64,000 nucleotides of DNA from SVTX01 sp045612105 (lineage in GTDB: Bacteria > Bacillota > Clostridia > Oscillospirales > CAG-272), in contig JAZKYL010000116.1 of assembly GCA_045612105.1 (NCBI GenBank), forward strand, positions 1-64,000, written 5' to 3'. Position numbers and translations under genes: made by a program. Below, piece after piece: positions 25,483 to 35,319 of the stretch (position 1 is the first letter of the stretch; every line of letters starts with the position of its first letter). A model generated the notes under the pieces. That model worked only from the letters and a program-made list of their open reading frames with translations. It had not been told where the DNA came from and searched no databases.

Positions 25483-25632
25483 CCCGAAAACCAAAAGCAA
25501 GCAAGTGAAATACTTGTGCCAAGCGCAGCTTTACACGCAACACCGGCAAGGGCAAACAAAAAAACGTCCATCAAAACGTCATTTCGTGCGAAGTGTTCGC
25601 AAAAGCAAATTTCAAAACAAGAACCAAGACAT

Positions 25633-25648
25633 TGTTTCACGTGAAGCA
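25633..25648. other. parS site 5 (variant)
   Basis: TGTTTCACGTGAAGCA, with one change in the right half. It lies outside the tandem repeat. Binding may be weaker. Confidence 0.8.
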
Positions 25649-25684
25649 TTTAAAAATACATATTCAAATCAACAGTCAAAACAT

Positions 25685-25700
25685 TGTTTCACGTGAAACA
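25685..25700. other. parS site 6
   Basis: TGTTTCACGTGAAACA, exact consensus, 52 bp from site 5. Confidence 0.93.
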
Positions 25701-25817
25701 ATCGAGATGTCAAATTTGCAGAATGCTATCCATACGCCGTTACGCACAAAGATCATCCAACAAATATCACCCCTAAGTTTAGCACGTAAAGCCAGTCCTC
25801 AGACAAAAAAGCAAACA

Positions 25818-25833
25818 CGTTTCACGTGAAACA
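25818..25833. other. parS site 7
   Basis: CGTTTCACGTGAAACA, one edge change, about 30 bp upstream of the parA promoter. ParB bound here could also affect parAB transcription. Confidence 0.9.
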
Positions 25834-25864
25834 AAAATATTTATAATTATTTTTGCAAACCCTC

Positions 25865-25893
25865 TTGAAAAATTGTCAACAATGTAGTATAAT
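25865..25893 (+). promoter_or_regulatory. Promoter of parA
   Basis: TTGAAA at 25865-25870, 17-bp spacer, TATAAT at 25888-25893, followed by GGAGG at 25913-25917 and a TTG start 8 bp later. Confidence 0.85.
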
Positions 25894-25925
25894 TGATTCA
25901 AATAACAAACACGGAGGTTTTAACA

Positions 25926-26687
25926 TTGGGAAAGATAATTTCTTTTTCTAACCAAAAGGGTGGTGTCGGCAAAACGACGTCCGCAGTCAACGTTGCCGCC
26001 TCTCTCGGGGTCCTCGGGCACAAGGTTCTATTGATAGACCTCGACCCTCAAGGAAACGCAACGAGCGGAGTTGGTGTTCCCAAAAAAGGGTTAAAATATA
26101 CAATCAATGATGTTTTGGCCGGAGGCTTGCCGGCAAGAGAAGCAATCCTCAACACAGAATTTGATAATTTAGATATCATTCCTACAAACATTGCGCTTGC
26201 AGGTGCCGAATACAACTTATACAAAGAGGGCGGCGCAGAAAAAGTTATGAAAGAAGCACTGGAGCCAATTAAGGATGAATATGATTACATAATAATCGAT
26301 TGCCCCCCCTCGTTGAGCATGCTTACAGTTAACGCAATGGTGGCAAGCGACGGCATAATTATCCCCATGCAATGCGAATTCTACGCTCTTGAAGGATTGT
26401 CTCAGCTCACCGTCACCATTAACAGAATCAAGGCGAGCTACAATAGTAAGCTGAACATAACAGGAATTCTTATTACAATGTACAATTCGAGGTTGTTGCT
26501 GTCGCTACAGGTTGTAAACGAGCTAAACAAGCATTATTCCGACAAGTTGTTCTCAACGCACATTTCAAGAGGTGTCAGAGTGTCCGAAGCACCCGGATTC
26601 GGAGTTCCCGTTTGCTATCACGACAAGCGTTGTAAGGGCGCAGCCGAGTACATTGCTGTTGCAAAGGAACTCGTTTCCAGAATTTGA
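25926..26687 (+). CDS. parA: Chromosome-partitioning ATPase ParA (Soj)
   Basis: A 253-aa Walker-type ATPase that works with ParB at parS to segregate origins. It shows the deviant Walker A KGGVGKTTSAVN near the N terminus, DLDPQGNATSG (Walker A') and IIIDCPPSL (Walker B). I chose the TTG at 25926 because GGAGG lies 8 bp before it and the protein then begins MGKIISFSNQKGG as in Soj; the earlier in-frame ATG overlaps the -10 box. The parS cluster lies directly upstream and parB follows. Confidence 0.95.
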   Translation: MGKIISFSNQKGGVGKTTSAVNVAASLGVLGHKVLLIDLDPQGNATSGVGVPKKGLKYTINDVLAGGLPAREAILNTEFDNLDIIPTNIALAGAEYNLYKEGGAEKVMKEALEPIKDEYDYIIIDCPPSLSMLTVNAMVASDGIIIPMQCEFYALEGLSQLTVTINRIKASYNSKLNITGILITMYNSRLLLSLQVVNELNKHYSDKLFSTHISRGVRVSEAPGFGVPVCYHDKRCKGAAEYIAVAKELVSRI

Positions 26688-26813
26688 TTTATCAAACAAT
26701 GTAGCGAGGAGCAACTTGCGATCAACAGGGTGACATTTTGTGAGAATTTTTGTCTTCGCAAAAGCAATCGATAATTATTTGAGCCGTTTTTTCGGCGGAA
26801 TGGAGTTATAATT

Positions 26814-27695
26814 ATGGCAAGAGGTGGACTTGGAAGAGATTTCTTTTCTGTTCTTGACGATAACGTATATGAAAAGAAGAAAGAGATGGTGACATCTCTG
26901 CGTTTGGCGGATGTTGAACCAAGAAAAGACCAGCCAAGAAAAGATTTTGATGACGAAAGCATTCAGTCACTGACTGAATCAATTTTAATGCACGGTGTTC
27001 TTCAACCCATTATAGTTCGCGAGAATGCCGGATTTCCCGGATCCTATGAAATAATTGCGGGCGAGAGACGTTGGCGAGCAGCAAGAATGGCAGGTCTTTC
27101 GGAAATCCCCGCGATAACCGTTGACGGAGACGACCTTAAAGTTGCGCAAATCGCGTTAGTCGAAAACGTGCAAAGAGAGGATCTTAACCCCGTGGAAGAA
27201 GCGTTCGCTTATCAAGCACTAATCGAACGCTTTGGTCTTACTCAAGAACAGCTTTCCAAAGAAGTCGGAAGATCGCGCTCTGCGATCGCAAACATGTTGC
27301 GATTAATAGATCTTCCCGACGAAGTACTCGAGTTACTTAAGGACAGTAAGATCACAACAGGACACGCAAGAGCAATTCTCGGACTTGATGATGATGAACA
27401 GATGGTTGTTCTCGCAAATAAAGTCGCGGAAAAAGGGCTTTCCGTCCGCGAGGTTGAGTCGCTTGTGAGAAAAATCTTAGCAGAAAAAGATGCCGAGATA
27501 CTTAACACCAAGGACGACGATATCGTTCAAAGACGCGTTTACATGAGAGACCTCGAAAGGCGCGCAATGGACACACTTGGCAGAAGAGTAAAGATCAATC
27601 AAACAGCAAAAAAAAGAACTGTTGAACTCACCTTTGACAGCGATTCTGACTTAGAAGAGCTGCTTACCCTTCTCTGTGGAGACAGTTTTTTTTAA
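26814..27695 (+). CDS. parB: Chromosome-partitioning CTPase ParB (Spo0J)
   Basis: A 293-aa ParB. The CTP-binding ParB/Srx region contains GERRWRAARMAG and ENVQREDLNP motifs. The central helix-turn-helix (LSKEVGRSRSAIANMLRLIDLP) binds parS, and the C-terminal segment is the dimerisation domain. Length fits chromosomal ParB. The gap from parA is 126 bp, larger than usual for overlapping parAB, so there may be an internal promoter or leader. No separate noc gene is seen. Confidence 0.95.
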   Translation: MARGGLGRDFFSVLDDNVYEKKKEMVTSLRLADVEPRKDQPRKDFDDESIQSLTESILMHGVLQPIIVRENAGFPGSYEIIAGERRWRAARMAGLSEIPAITVDGDDLKVAQIALVENVQREDLNPVEEAFAYQALIERFGLTQEQLSKEVGRSRSAIANMLRLIDLPDEVLELLKDSKITTGHARAILGLDDDEQMVVLANKVAEKGLSVREVESLVRKILAEKDAEILNTKDDDIVQRRVYMRDLERRAMDTLGRRVKINQTAKKRTVELTFDSDSDLEELLTLLCGDSFF

Positions 27696-27728
27696 TAAAT
27701 TACAACCGATTTTGAAAGGAATTTAGAT

Positions 27729-29009
27729 ATGCTTGACATAAATTATATTAAAGAAAACCCCGAACTTGTTGTAAAAAGACTTGCGGCTAAAGGAAAGGAT
27801 GCCGCAGAAGACGTAGCAAAGATTATTGAGCTTGATTCAAAGAGAAGAGCTCTTATTGGCGAAACCGAAGGATACAAAGCTGAGCAGAATAAGCTTACTA
27901 AAATGATTCCTCAATATAAAAAGGAAGGAAAAGACCCCTCCGAAATCTTCGCTAAATCCAAGGAACTTGGCGCAAAAGCTAAGGAAAACGACGAGAAGCT
28001 TAAGGCTGTTGAGACAGAACTAACTTCTTGGATGCTCGGACTCCCCAATCTTCCCGATGATGATCTTCTTCCCGGCGGAAAAGAGAATAATGAGCCTCTC
28101 CGCTACTTCTCTGAGCCCAAAAAGTTTGATTTTGAGCCCAAAAACCACGTTGATCTCTGCACCGATCTCGGTCTTATTGACTACGAAAGAGGAACAAAGC
28201 TTGCGGGATCCGGCTTCTGGATCTATCGCGGAATGGGTGCGAGACTTGAGTGGGCGCTTCTCAATTACTTCATTGATACACATATCGCTGACGGATATGA
28301 ATTTATTCTTCCTCCCCATATGCTTGAGTATGAGTGCGGAGTAACAGCCGGACAGTTCCCTAAGTTTGCTGATGAGGTCTATAAGATTGAAAACCCCACC
28401 GACGACAGAATTCACTATATGCTTCCTACCGCAGAAGCTGCCCTTGCATCCTTGTACCGTAAAGAAATTCTTACCGAGGCAGACCTTCCTAAGAAGATGT
28501 TCAGCTATACTCCTTGCTTCAGAAGAGAGGCAGGCTCCTACCGTTCCGACGAGAGAGGAATGGTTCGCGGACACCAGTTCAATAAGGTTGAGATGTTCCA
28601 GTTCACTCTCCCCGAGGATAGCGACGCAGCTTTTGACGAGCTCGTAACCAAGGCTGAGGCTCTTGTCGGCGGTCTTGGATTCCACTTCAGAACAGTTAAG
28701 CTTGCCGCAGGTGACTGCTCCGCTTCCATGGCAAGAACTTACGATATTGAGATCAATATTCCTTCTATGAATGGATACAAGGAGGTCAGCTCGGTATCTA
28801 ATGCAAGAGATTATCAGGCAAGACGCGGAATGATGAGAGTTAAGAGAGCTAACGGCAAAATCGAGTATATCCATACCCTTAACGGTTCCGGACTTGCAAC
28901 TTCCCGTGTTCTCCCCGCCCTTGTTGAGCAGAATCAGAACGCTGACGGCAGCGTTACCGTTCCCGAGGTTCTCCGCAAGTACGTTGGAACTGATATAATT
29001 AAAAAGTAA
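27729..29009 (+). CDS. serS: Seryl-tRNA synthetase
   Basis: A 426-aa class II aminoacyl-tRNA synthetase. The N-terminal coiled coil (about 30-100) binds tRNA-Ser. Motif 2 is seen as CFRREAGSYRSDERGMVRGH and motif 3 as NGSGLATSRVLPAL near the C terminus. Length is standard. It follows parB by 33 bp, with AAAGGAATT as ribosome site, and may be read from the parAB transcript. Confidence 0.96.
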   Translation: MLDINYIKENPELVVKRLAAKGKDAAEDVAKIIELDSKRRALIGETEGYKAEQNKLTKMIPQYKKEGKDPSEIFAKSKELGAKAKENDEKLKAVETELTSWMLGLPNLPDDDLLPGGKENNEPLRYFSEPKKFDFEPKNHVDLCTDLGLIDYERGTKLAGSGFWIYRGMGARLEWALLNYFIDTHIADGYEFILPPHMLEYECGVTAGQFPKFADEVYKIENPTDDRIHYMLPTAEAALASLYRKEILTEADLPKKMFSYTPCFRREAGSYRSDERGMVRGHQFNKVEMFQFTLPEDSDAAFDELVTKAEALVGGLGFHFRTVKLAAGDCSASMARTYDIEINIPSMNGYKEVSSVSNARDYQARRGMMRVKRANGKIEYIHTLNGSGLATSRVLPALVEQNQNADGSVTVPEVLRKYVGTDIIKK

Positions 29010-29030
29010 AACAGATCAAGGAGGTCTTGC

Positions 29031-29699
29031 ATGCTTTATATGACGCCTGCAACCGAAATGAGCCTATTTGAGGAGCTTTGGCAATATTTTTCCGATAAGT
29101 ATTTTTCCTCCGATCTCCCTTATCTTGAAAACATCTCCGTAAGGTCGAGTCAGGTGATATTCTATAAATTGATAATAGTCGGTTTGTCAATAGGCCTGAT
29201 CATTGCCGCACTTTGCAATCTTTTCAACAAGAGATACGTTGGTAATTTTATCAGAAAAATGCTGAAGGAAGAATGCTTTGACAGAGAAAGAGCCAAAACC
29301 CTGGAGGAGCTGGGATATCAAAAAAGTCTTGGAATCAGTTGGGTCATAAAAAGTGGTGGCAGTCTTACCAGGTGGGTTCGTTGCGCTGAAGAGGACGATT
29401 TTTTCGCAGAACTTGAGAACAAAAGACAATCTTTTAGCGAAGCTCATTCCTCTGACAAAAAATCGGCGAAATTCAAAGAGCCACAGTTTAAGAGGGATCT
29501 CAAAACAATGCATTTTTATATTCCGGAAGAGAAAAAATATGCAGCAGACATAAAGTTTGATGCAAAGGGTGCTAATGTCATCGGAGTAATATTCGTAACC
29601 GTCGCGGCAATTGCATTTTGCTTGATCGCATGCTATATGCTTTCAGATATAATTAAACTTTTCGATAACTTTATATCGGTTATGAGTAACAACAAATAA
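29031..29699 (+). CDS. Two-helix membrane protein, unknown
   Basis: A 222-aa protein with membrane helices at about 43-66 (KLIIVGLSIGLIIAALCNLF) and 186-210. Between them is a charged cytoplasmic or outer domain of about 120 residues. A strong AAGGAGG precedes the ATG and the gene lies 21 bp after serS, so co-transcription is likely. A terminator follows at once. I do not recognise the family. The arrangement (serS followed by a short membrane protein) gives no clue to its function. Confidence 0.65.
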   Translation: MLYMTPATEMSLFEELWQYFSDKYFSSDLPYLENISVRSSQVIFYKLIIVGLSIGLIIAALCNLFNKRYVGNFIRKMLKEECFDRERAKTLEELGYQKSLGISWVIKSGGSLTRWVRCAEEDDFFAELENKRQSFSEAHSSDKKSAKFKEPQFKRDLKTMHFYIPEEKKYAADIKFDAKGANVIGVIFVTVAAIAFCLIACYMLSDIIKLFDNFISVMSNNK

Positions 29700-29704
29700 T
29701 TATA

Positions 29705-29744
29705 AAAATGACAGCCAGCCTAAACGGACGGCTGTCATTTTTTT
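29705..29744 (+). terminator. Terminator of the parA-parB-serS operon
   Basis: AAAATGACAGCC pairs with GGCTGTCATTTT (12 bp) and is followed by a T-run. Confidence 0.9.
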
Positions 29745-29910
29745 GCCAACATAGTAAAACATAAGCAAACAGCGCAATAAAGAACATGCGTTCTTTATTG
29801 CAGCTTGCGCGAATGGTCGTTTTGTACAAAACAGCAACTCTCGATTGGTATCGTTTGCACAAAATTACAAAATACAGCAACATTTGTCTTGTGAATATGT
29901 ATGAATTGTC

Positions 29911-29939
29911 TTGAAAAGTCTTCACTAATTGTATATAAT
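29911..29939 (+). promoter_or_regulatory. Promoter of the 1746-aa lipoprotein gene
   Basis: TTGAAA at 29911-29916, 17-bp spacer, TATAAT at 29934-29939. The leader is about 65 nt. Confidence 0.8.
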
Positions 29940-30002
29940 TAAATTTAGATGACTCTTAGGCTTTCTTTGATCGCCAAATCAATACGGTTTTAAGGAGGAT
30001 TA

Positions 30003-30026
30003 ATGGATAATGAAAAACAGCTTTAA
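30003..30026 (+). CDS. Possible seven-codon overlapping leader peptide
   Basis: ATG at 30003 lies 5 bp after AAGGAGG (29992-29998) and encodes MDNEKQL before a TAA. It overlaps the start of the large lipoprotein gene (ATG at 30010, different frame), which is 11 bp from the same ribosome site. It could reduce or tune initiation at the main start. It may also be chance. Confidence 0.3.
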   Translation: MDNEKQL

Positions 30027-33000
30027 ACTTACATCTATTCTTTTCGCAACGCTTTTGATATGTTGCATTTTGTTTGCTGCATGCGGCGGCAACGAAAAAG
30101 CAAGTAGTCAAACATCAGAAAAACCTGTGTTGGAATCAACCGAGGTCTCTTCCACGACCAATATTAGCGAAGTTGAGACCGAATCGCAGGATATTGAAAC
30201 CTCTGTCGGATCAACAAATGCTGAAACAGAAAACGACCCGACTTCAGATACTGTTGTAAACACTGAATCACACATCGAAACAACTGAACTCGAAGAAAGC
30301 TCGATCCCCGAAATTGATGAAGATACAGTGACAGAAATCGACAATTCTACGTCCGTTGAACCGAATGTGACCGAGTCAGAGACCGAGACCGAGTCAAAAA
30401 CCGAATTCGTGTCTGAAACCGATAATAGCTTCGAGACCGAAACCGAAATAATAACAGAGCACAAAACCGAAACCGAGTCCGAAGAACCAATAGTGACTGA
30501 GTACGCCGAGATTCTCGACTTCGAGGGAAGTAAGATCGTTGAGTATGCCGACTATATAAAGGATGGCGCAAACGCTTATTATTCTGACCCCGTAAGAAGT
30601 TATGCGGTCATCGAGAATATGAATATGACTCTCGTACACGGAGTTAACGGAAATTTGAAGAACCGAGAGGTTTCTAACCTAGTAAATTCAATTACCAATA
30701 AATCGGGTGGAGTGTATATAAGCGAAACCATGGATGCGTTCGTAAGAACCACCGACGGTAAGACTTATTATGCGTCGGATTGGATGACAGGAAGCTCCTT
30801 TAACGTATTGAGAGGCGGATACTATTATCAGGAAGCTAGAGTTCAGGATCAGGGCTTCGGAGACGTTGCCGCAATTTTGGAAAATGCCATTAATATCGAC
30901 GTAAGCCTATTCGCCTCCACCTCTACAAATCAGGTCGCTGACCTTGTTGTCGATGAAAACGGTATTCTTTCGTATACCGTTTTGGATACGGGAAAGGACC
31001 CCGGAATCGCAACCCAAAACTCTCTTCAGGATCTTCAGATTTCTTCAAAGACCCATAACGCGCTGCTTATCACCATGAAGAGCGAGCAGGCATATGTTGC
31101 CGAGCTGTTTTTCAAGACTCATAGGATGGATAACTATAACAGCTCGTTCAGAAAAATAATCTCTCTGATTCCCGGAGACGATTATCATACATATATTGTA
31201 AGACTTGACGATCTTACTTCCTACAATGGATATTTGGACGGCATTCGTATAGATCTTGGGGGCATTAACGGCGAAAAGATAAATATTCATTCGATCAAGG
31301 CGGTGAATATTGATGAAAACGTAGTCCCCATAAGACTCGACCGCGGTCTGCATGCATATTCCGATAAGCTTCATCAGGACCTCCATTTCGTTGCAACAGG
31401 AAGAACCAAAGACGTTGCCGCTTACGGTATGATTACCGAAATTGCCGAAAATACGGTTGATAAGCTTATTGTAAAAGATAAAAACGGTGAGCATAAGACC
31501 CTCGAAGGCATAGATTGGGCAACTGCTGAATACGTCGCCTTTGATATAAAGGACGTTGGTGTTTTTGGATATATTATTGCTAACAACGCTGTGGGCGGCT
31601 CTATGACCGTTACCCTTGAGAATGGCACCTATAAGATAGTCCAGGAGAGACTTGTTGAGGACGGCGCGTATCTTTCCAAGGGCGACGAGCTGTACGTAGC
31701 GCATCGCATCTATACCGATACAAACCATAGCTTCGCAAGCTTCAGACGCGAGGCTTATATCGAGCGTAATCCTCTCGGAGAAGAGAATATTGTTGTCGAG
31801 TACGATAATATGAACCAAGCAACCTACGTGGGATACGACTACTTGCGCGGTGCCTATAAGGTTACTTTGAAGGGTACAGGCTTCAATAACGCTTACAAAA
31901 CCATCTGGAACCGTCACTATACCGCAAATATTACCGTGAATGGCGACAGTGTTAACAGAAAGCTGTACATTTATACCGCCGCAAAGACCGGAAATCTGGA
32001 GTGCGCTACTGTCCTTAATAAAGAACAGATGATGCTTCCCGTGCCGCTTCAGGTAATTAAGAATTTCGCGGGCGATGGCGAGCATTCGATCTTCGTAAAC
32101 GACGTGTCTTACAGCGAAGTTTATATGCCCGTGAAGGCAGACGCAAACAGCACACAAAGCTTCTCGCTTCTTAATCTTTATCAGAATTGGGGTAAGCAGC
32201 CTCTTAAGCAGCTTTCCTGGATCCAGTTTGCTTCGCCCTACTATCACATTTCCACGGGCGTAACCGAAACTAACTGTATTATGCCCATGTATGGCGGCGG
32301 CCCCTCCTGGAAGATGGTTCACGATCCCACAGTTGGCAACGTGTACGAATTCTTCGTGGTATCGGGTAAGGGACTTTCCACACTCCCCGACTTCCGCGCT
32401 ATGTCGGGAATTCTCTGGAAGGATCAGCCTCAGCATAATAGCTGTATGGAGATAAAGTGGCTTGAATACTGGACGAAGGAGGGCGAGCACGTCGCAAGCG
32501 ATTTTGTTGACGATAAGATTGCCTCTTACGGACCTACCTATGCCGATATTACTCTTGATTATATCTCCGACGACGGCAAGATAAACGCAAGCTATCGCCA
32601 CGCGGAAATGCCCCAGACCGACGAGACCAGAACCTATTATACATTAAGATTTGATATCAACGATACGATAAATATCGAAAGCTTCAAGGATAATTTCAAT
32701 ATCTTTGAGACCAACTCGCGCTTCGGTCCCTACCAGAAGATAGGTTATCTTAACGCGGCAGGCGAGCAGGTTGTTGAGGACGCGGACCGCTCGGGTAACA
32801 GAAGATTCATTACCCTTGGAGACGAAGCCCCCTATTTCGGTTATTTCTACTATTCCGCCGCACCCGACAGCAATATGTGTAACTATGCGGTTATCATAAA
32901 GGATTGGGATATCGTTCTCGGTGGAGAAAAATACGACGGAAGCTTCCTTATCGAAGAAAGATTCCTCGGCAATCTGAACTATACCAGATTTACTCTTGAT

Positions 33001-35250
33001 ATAGATGATATTACTCTTGAAGAGGGCGACTATATCGATATCAATATGATACTTCTGCCTTGGGGTAAAGCAAACGATACTGAGGACACTAACGTCCGTC
33101 AGGTTAGACAGGATTCCTGCATTGCTCCCTATAAGGTTGAAGCAAGCGTGGGAAGCGTAATTGCAGACGACTTTATTCCCATGATCAAGGCAGAGAATAA
33201 CACCGCAGAGTTCACCTTCTCGGGCGGTCATAATAACGGTGTTGTAAGAGTGTACGGATTTGATATTCTTACCTCTCCTACCATCTATGAGTTCGTTGAC
33301 GGCGAATGGCAGACCTATGAAGTAAATTCCATTTCGGTTCCCGATAAGAACGAAAACGCTCACTATTACGACGGATATTGCGTCCATTACGACGGTAACG
33401 GTCTCTATTCCTATTCCTTCGTAATACCTACGGAGCAGGGAGCTGAGAGAAGATTTAAGATAGTAGCAGAAGAATTCAAGGGCTATCCCGAGGATCCCAG
33501 TCCCGAGATCCCCGATCCTCCTACTATTGACCCCTCAAATTCTGATTCGCTGGTAGACCCCAATGAAGCAAGACCCGAAGGCAAGGGTGCGCCCGTCCTT
33601 TATTTCAGCGCACAGGATCTTTACCTTATAACTAAGGAAAAGGACGTCAATACACATATGCTTGACATGGCGGCTCTCAGTATAGAGGGAGAGATGAAGT
33701 TCGCGAGATATATGACCTACGGTATGGAGAATCAGGACGCTTATATCGTGCTTTATTCCAATACCGACGAAGCTCTCGATGCGGCACCGTATATCGGTAT
33801 TAAGTATAGAACCAAGACGCCTAACGCTTCAATGGAGTTCTGGATAAACTCCGATGATATCGGCTACAATCCGGGAGAGAATAACGTTCATATAGGAACG
33901 GTAGACGATGATGAATGGCATTATGCTATACTTGACCTCAGAGTTTCTGCGGGTAAGTATTTTGATGGCGAAAAGATCCATCTTCTGAGATTTGACTTCC
34001 TCAATACAGGCGCACCGGCACTTCCCGCAAACTCCTCTATTGATATTGCTTATATAGGCTTCTTCTCAAGCGAAGAGGATGCAGGAAAATTTGAATATGG
34101 CGACGAGTTCAAGACCCAGGAGCAGGTAAAGAACGAAAATAATGCCCTCTGTGTCGATCCCGAGTCGGGATATACTCTTTCCGACCTGGTTTACGGAAAT
34201 AATCTTGACTTTATTAACGGTCAAAGCGTAGTCTGGGACGCAGGAAACTCCAAATACGGTGTTTCGGTAATAAATTATAACGGAAATACTCTTGATGACG
34301 GTCGTATCACCGTCGCGGGATGGACCGTAGTTGACGGCGGCGTTGCTAAGTATATCTGGTCTGCCGATGGCGGTAAGACCTGGTATAAGACCACCGGAGG
34401 CATCGGAAGCGGAGCGGGGCAGGCGCATTATAACGTGATTACAGGAAAGATCGGTCCATACGAGTTCTCCCTCGGCTCCGCGCAAAACAGTATTTATCAG
34501 ACCGCGGCGGGCGCGATTGGCGGCAGAGAAATCAATCTTTCAAACTATAAGGGTCAAACCGTAGACGTGGTGTTTGCCGCAGTACCTACAAACGATCCAA
34601 GAGCTATCTGTCCTCTTATTCTGCTTAAAAATGTAACCGTTGTCGGTGAATCAACTCCCGACGAGGCAGACGAGCTGCTTCCCGAGCTTGATAACAGAAC
34701 CGACGAGGAGAAAAAAGCGGATAATAACGCAGGACTTGTAGCGGCTGATTCCGGCTATACCGTTTCCGACCTGGTTTACGGAGCAAACATTGACTTTATT
34801 AATGCCGAGCCTCTCACCGATAAGGGTGGAAATTCCAGACTTGGCTGTAGCCACTATACTGATGAGATCACCACCTTTAGCAGCGGCAAGCTTGTGTTTA
34901 CAGGCTGGGCGGTTGTTGACGGCGGTATAAAGGATTACGTCTATTCGCTTGACGGCGGCAAGACCTGGACAGTGATTTCCGGTACACCCGGAGACGGCGC
35001 GGGAACTGCTCATTTCAACGTGCTCAAGGGATGGATCGGAGAGTATACCTTCTCCGAGGGCTCGAATATCAAGAGCACCTTTTCAGGTTCGCAGGCCCAG
35101 GGCGAGAATATTTCAGGACTTGGAATCAATCTCTCGGCTTATGCGGGACAAACGATCTCCGTGACATTTGCGGCAATTCCCGTAAATGACCCCGACGGAC
35201 TCTGCCTCATCGCTCACCTTGAAAACGTGAACGTGGTAGTTTCTAACTAA
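30010..35250 (+). CDS. Very large secreted lipoprotein with tandem C-terminal repeats
   Basis: A 1746-aa lipoprotein. The signal peptide ends FAAC with Cys25. Residues 26-165 are a Ser/Thr/Glu-rich linker. A long beta-rich body then runs to about 1160, followed by a Pro-rich joint (PEDPSPEIPDPPTIDP). Next comes a lectin-like module (1190-1350) with GIKYRTKTPNASMEFWI. Two tandem modules of about 170-190 residues end the protein; both carry SGYT(L/V)SDLVYG...DFIN, a DGGKTW motif and an AGQT/KGQT...VTFAA strand. I recognise no catalytic domain. The layout suggests a surface glycan- or polymer-binding protein. It is monocistronic, and a bidirectional terminator follows. Confidence 0.6.
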   Translation: MKNSFKLTSILFATLLICCILFAACGGNEKASSQTSEKPVLESTEVSSTTNISEVETESQDIETSVGSTNAETENDPTSDTVVNTESHIETTELEESSIPEIDEDTVTEIDNSTSVEPNVTESETETESKTEFVSETDNSFETETEIITEHKTETESEEPIVTEYAEILDFEGSKIVEYADYIKDGANAYYSDPVRSYAVIENMNMTLVHGVNGNLKNREVSNLVNSITNKSGGVYISETMDAFVRTTDGKTYYASDWMTGSSFNVLRGGYYYQEARVQDQGFGDVAAILENAINIDVSLFASTSTNQVADLVVDENGILSYTVLDTGKDPGIATQNSLQDLQISSKTHNALLITMKSEQAYVAELFFKTHRMDNYNSSFRKIISLIPGDDYHTYIVRLDDLTSYNGYLDGIRIDLGGINGEKINIHSIKAVNIDENVVPIRLDRGLHAYSDKLHQDLHFVATGRTKDVAAYGMITEIAENTVDKLIVKDKNGEHKTLEGIDWATAEYVAFDIKDVGVFGYIIANNAVGGSMTVTLENGTYKIVQERLVEDGAYLSKGDELYVAHRIYTDTNHSFASFRREAYIERNPLGEENIVVEYDNMNQATYVGYDYLRGAYKVTLKGTGFNNAYKTIWNRHYTANITVNGDSVNRKLYIYTAAKTGNLECATVLNKEQMMLPVPLQVIKNFAGDGEHSIFVNDVSYSEVYMPVKADANSTQSFSLLNLYQNWGKQPLKQLSWIQFASPYYHISTGVTETNCIMPMYGGGPSWKMVHDPTVGNVYEFFVVSGKGLSTLPDFRAMSGILWKDQPQHNSCMEIKWLEYWTKEGEHVASDFVDDKIASYGPTYADITLDYISDDGKINASYRHAEMPQTDETRTYYTLRFDINDTINIESFKDNFNIFETNSRFGPYQKIGYLNAAGEQVVEDADRSGNRRFITLGDEAPYFGYFYYSAAPDSNMCNYAVIIKDWDIVLGGEKYDGSFLIEERFLGNLNYTRFTLDIDDITLEEGDYIDINMILLPWGKANDTEDTNVRQVRQDSCIAPYKVEASVGSVIADDFIPMIKAENNTAEFTFSGGHNNGVVRVYGFDILTSPTIYEFVDGEWQTYEVNSISVPDKNENAHYYDGYCVHYDGNGLYSYSFVIPTEQGAERRFKIVAEEFKGYPEDPSPEIPDPPTIDPSNSDSLVDPNEARPEGKGAPVLYFSAQDLYLITKEKDVNTHMLDMAALSIEGEMKFARYMTYGMENQDAYIVLYSNTDEALDAAPYIGIKYRTKTPNASMEFWINSDDIGYNPGENNVHIGTVDDDEWHYAILDLRVSAGKYFDGEKIHLLRFDFLNTGAPALPANSSIDIAYIGFFSSEEDAGKFEYGDEFKTQEQVKNENNALCVDPESGYTLSDLVYGNNLDFINGQSVVWDAGNSKYGVSVINYNGNTLDDGRITVAGWTVVDGGVAKYIWSADGGKTWYKTTGGIGSGAGQAHYNVITGKIGPYEFSLGSAQNSIYQTAAGAIGGREINLSNYKGQTVDVVFAAVPTNDPRAICPLILLKNVTVVGESTPDEADELLPELDNRTDEEKKADNNAGLVAADSGYTVSDLVYGANIDFINAEPLTDKGGNSRLGCSHYTDEITTFSSGKLVFTGWAVVDGGIKDYVYSLDGGKTWTVISGTPGDGAGTAHFNVLKGWIGEYTFSEGSNIKSTFSGSQAQGENISGLGINLSAYAGQTISVTFAAIPVNDPDGLCLIAHLENVNVVVSN

Positions 35251-35319
35251 AAAACAATGTTTCAAACCGTAAAGTGAGAACAAAGCTCACAATAACGGCG
35301 TTTGAAAACGCTCAAATTA

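Larger units (their letters stand above)
25223..25525. repeat. 151-bp tandem duplication built of four about 75-bp units
   Basis: Two near-identical 151-bp repeats (parS centres 25242 to 25393 and 25316 to 25467, both 151 bp apart). Each is itself made of two diverged half-units: a terminator-arm-like segment, one parS site, an A-rich CAAAAGCAA stretch and ACTTGTGCC. The two 151-bp copies are much more alike than the half-units, so the last duplication is recent. Confidence 0.9.

Noticed and set aside
25320..25829. Small proteins containing FHVK-type peptides between rsmG and parA
   Set aside because: They are translations of the repeated parS palindrome and have no ribosome sites.
25223..25833. 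CRISPR array or replication origin iterons
   Set aside because: The regular palindromes are exact parS sites next to parA/parB. I saw no DnaA-box cluster or dnaA gene, so I do not call oriC here although it is probably near.
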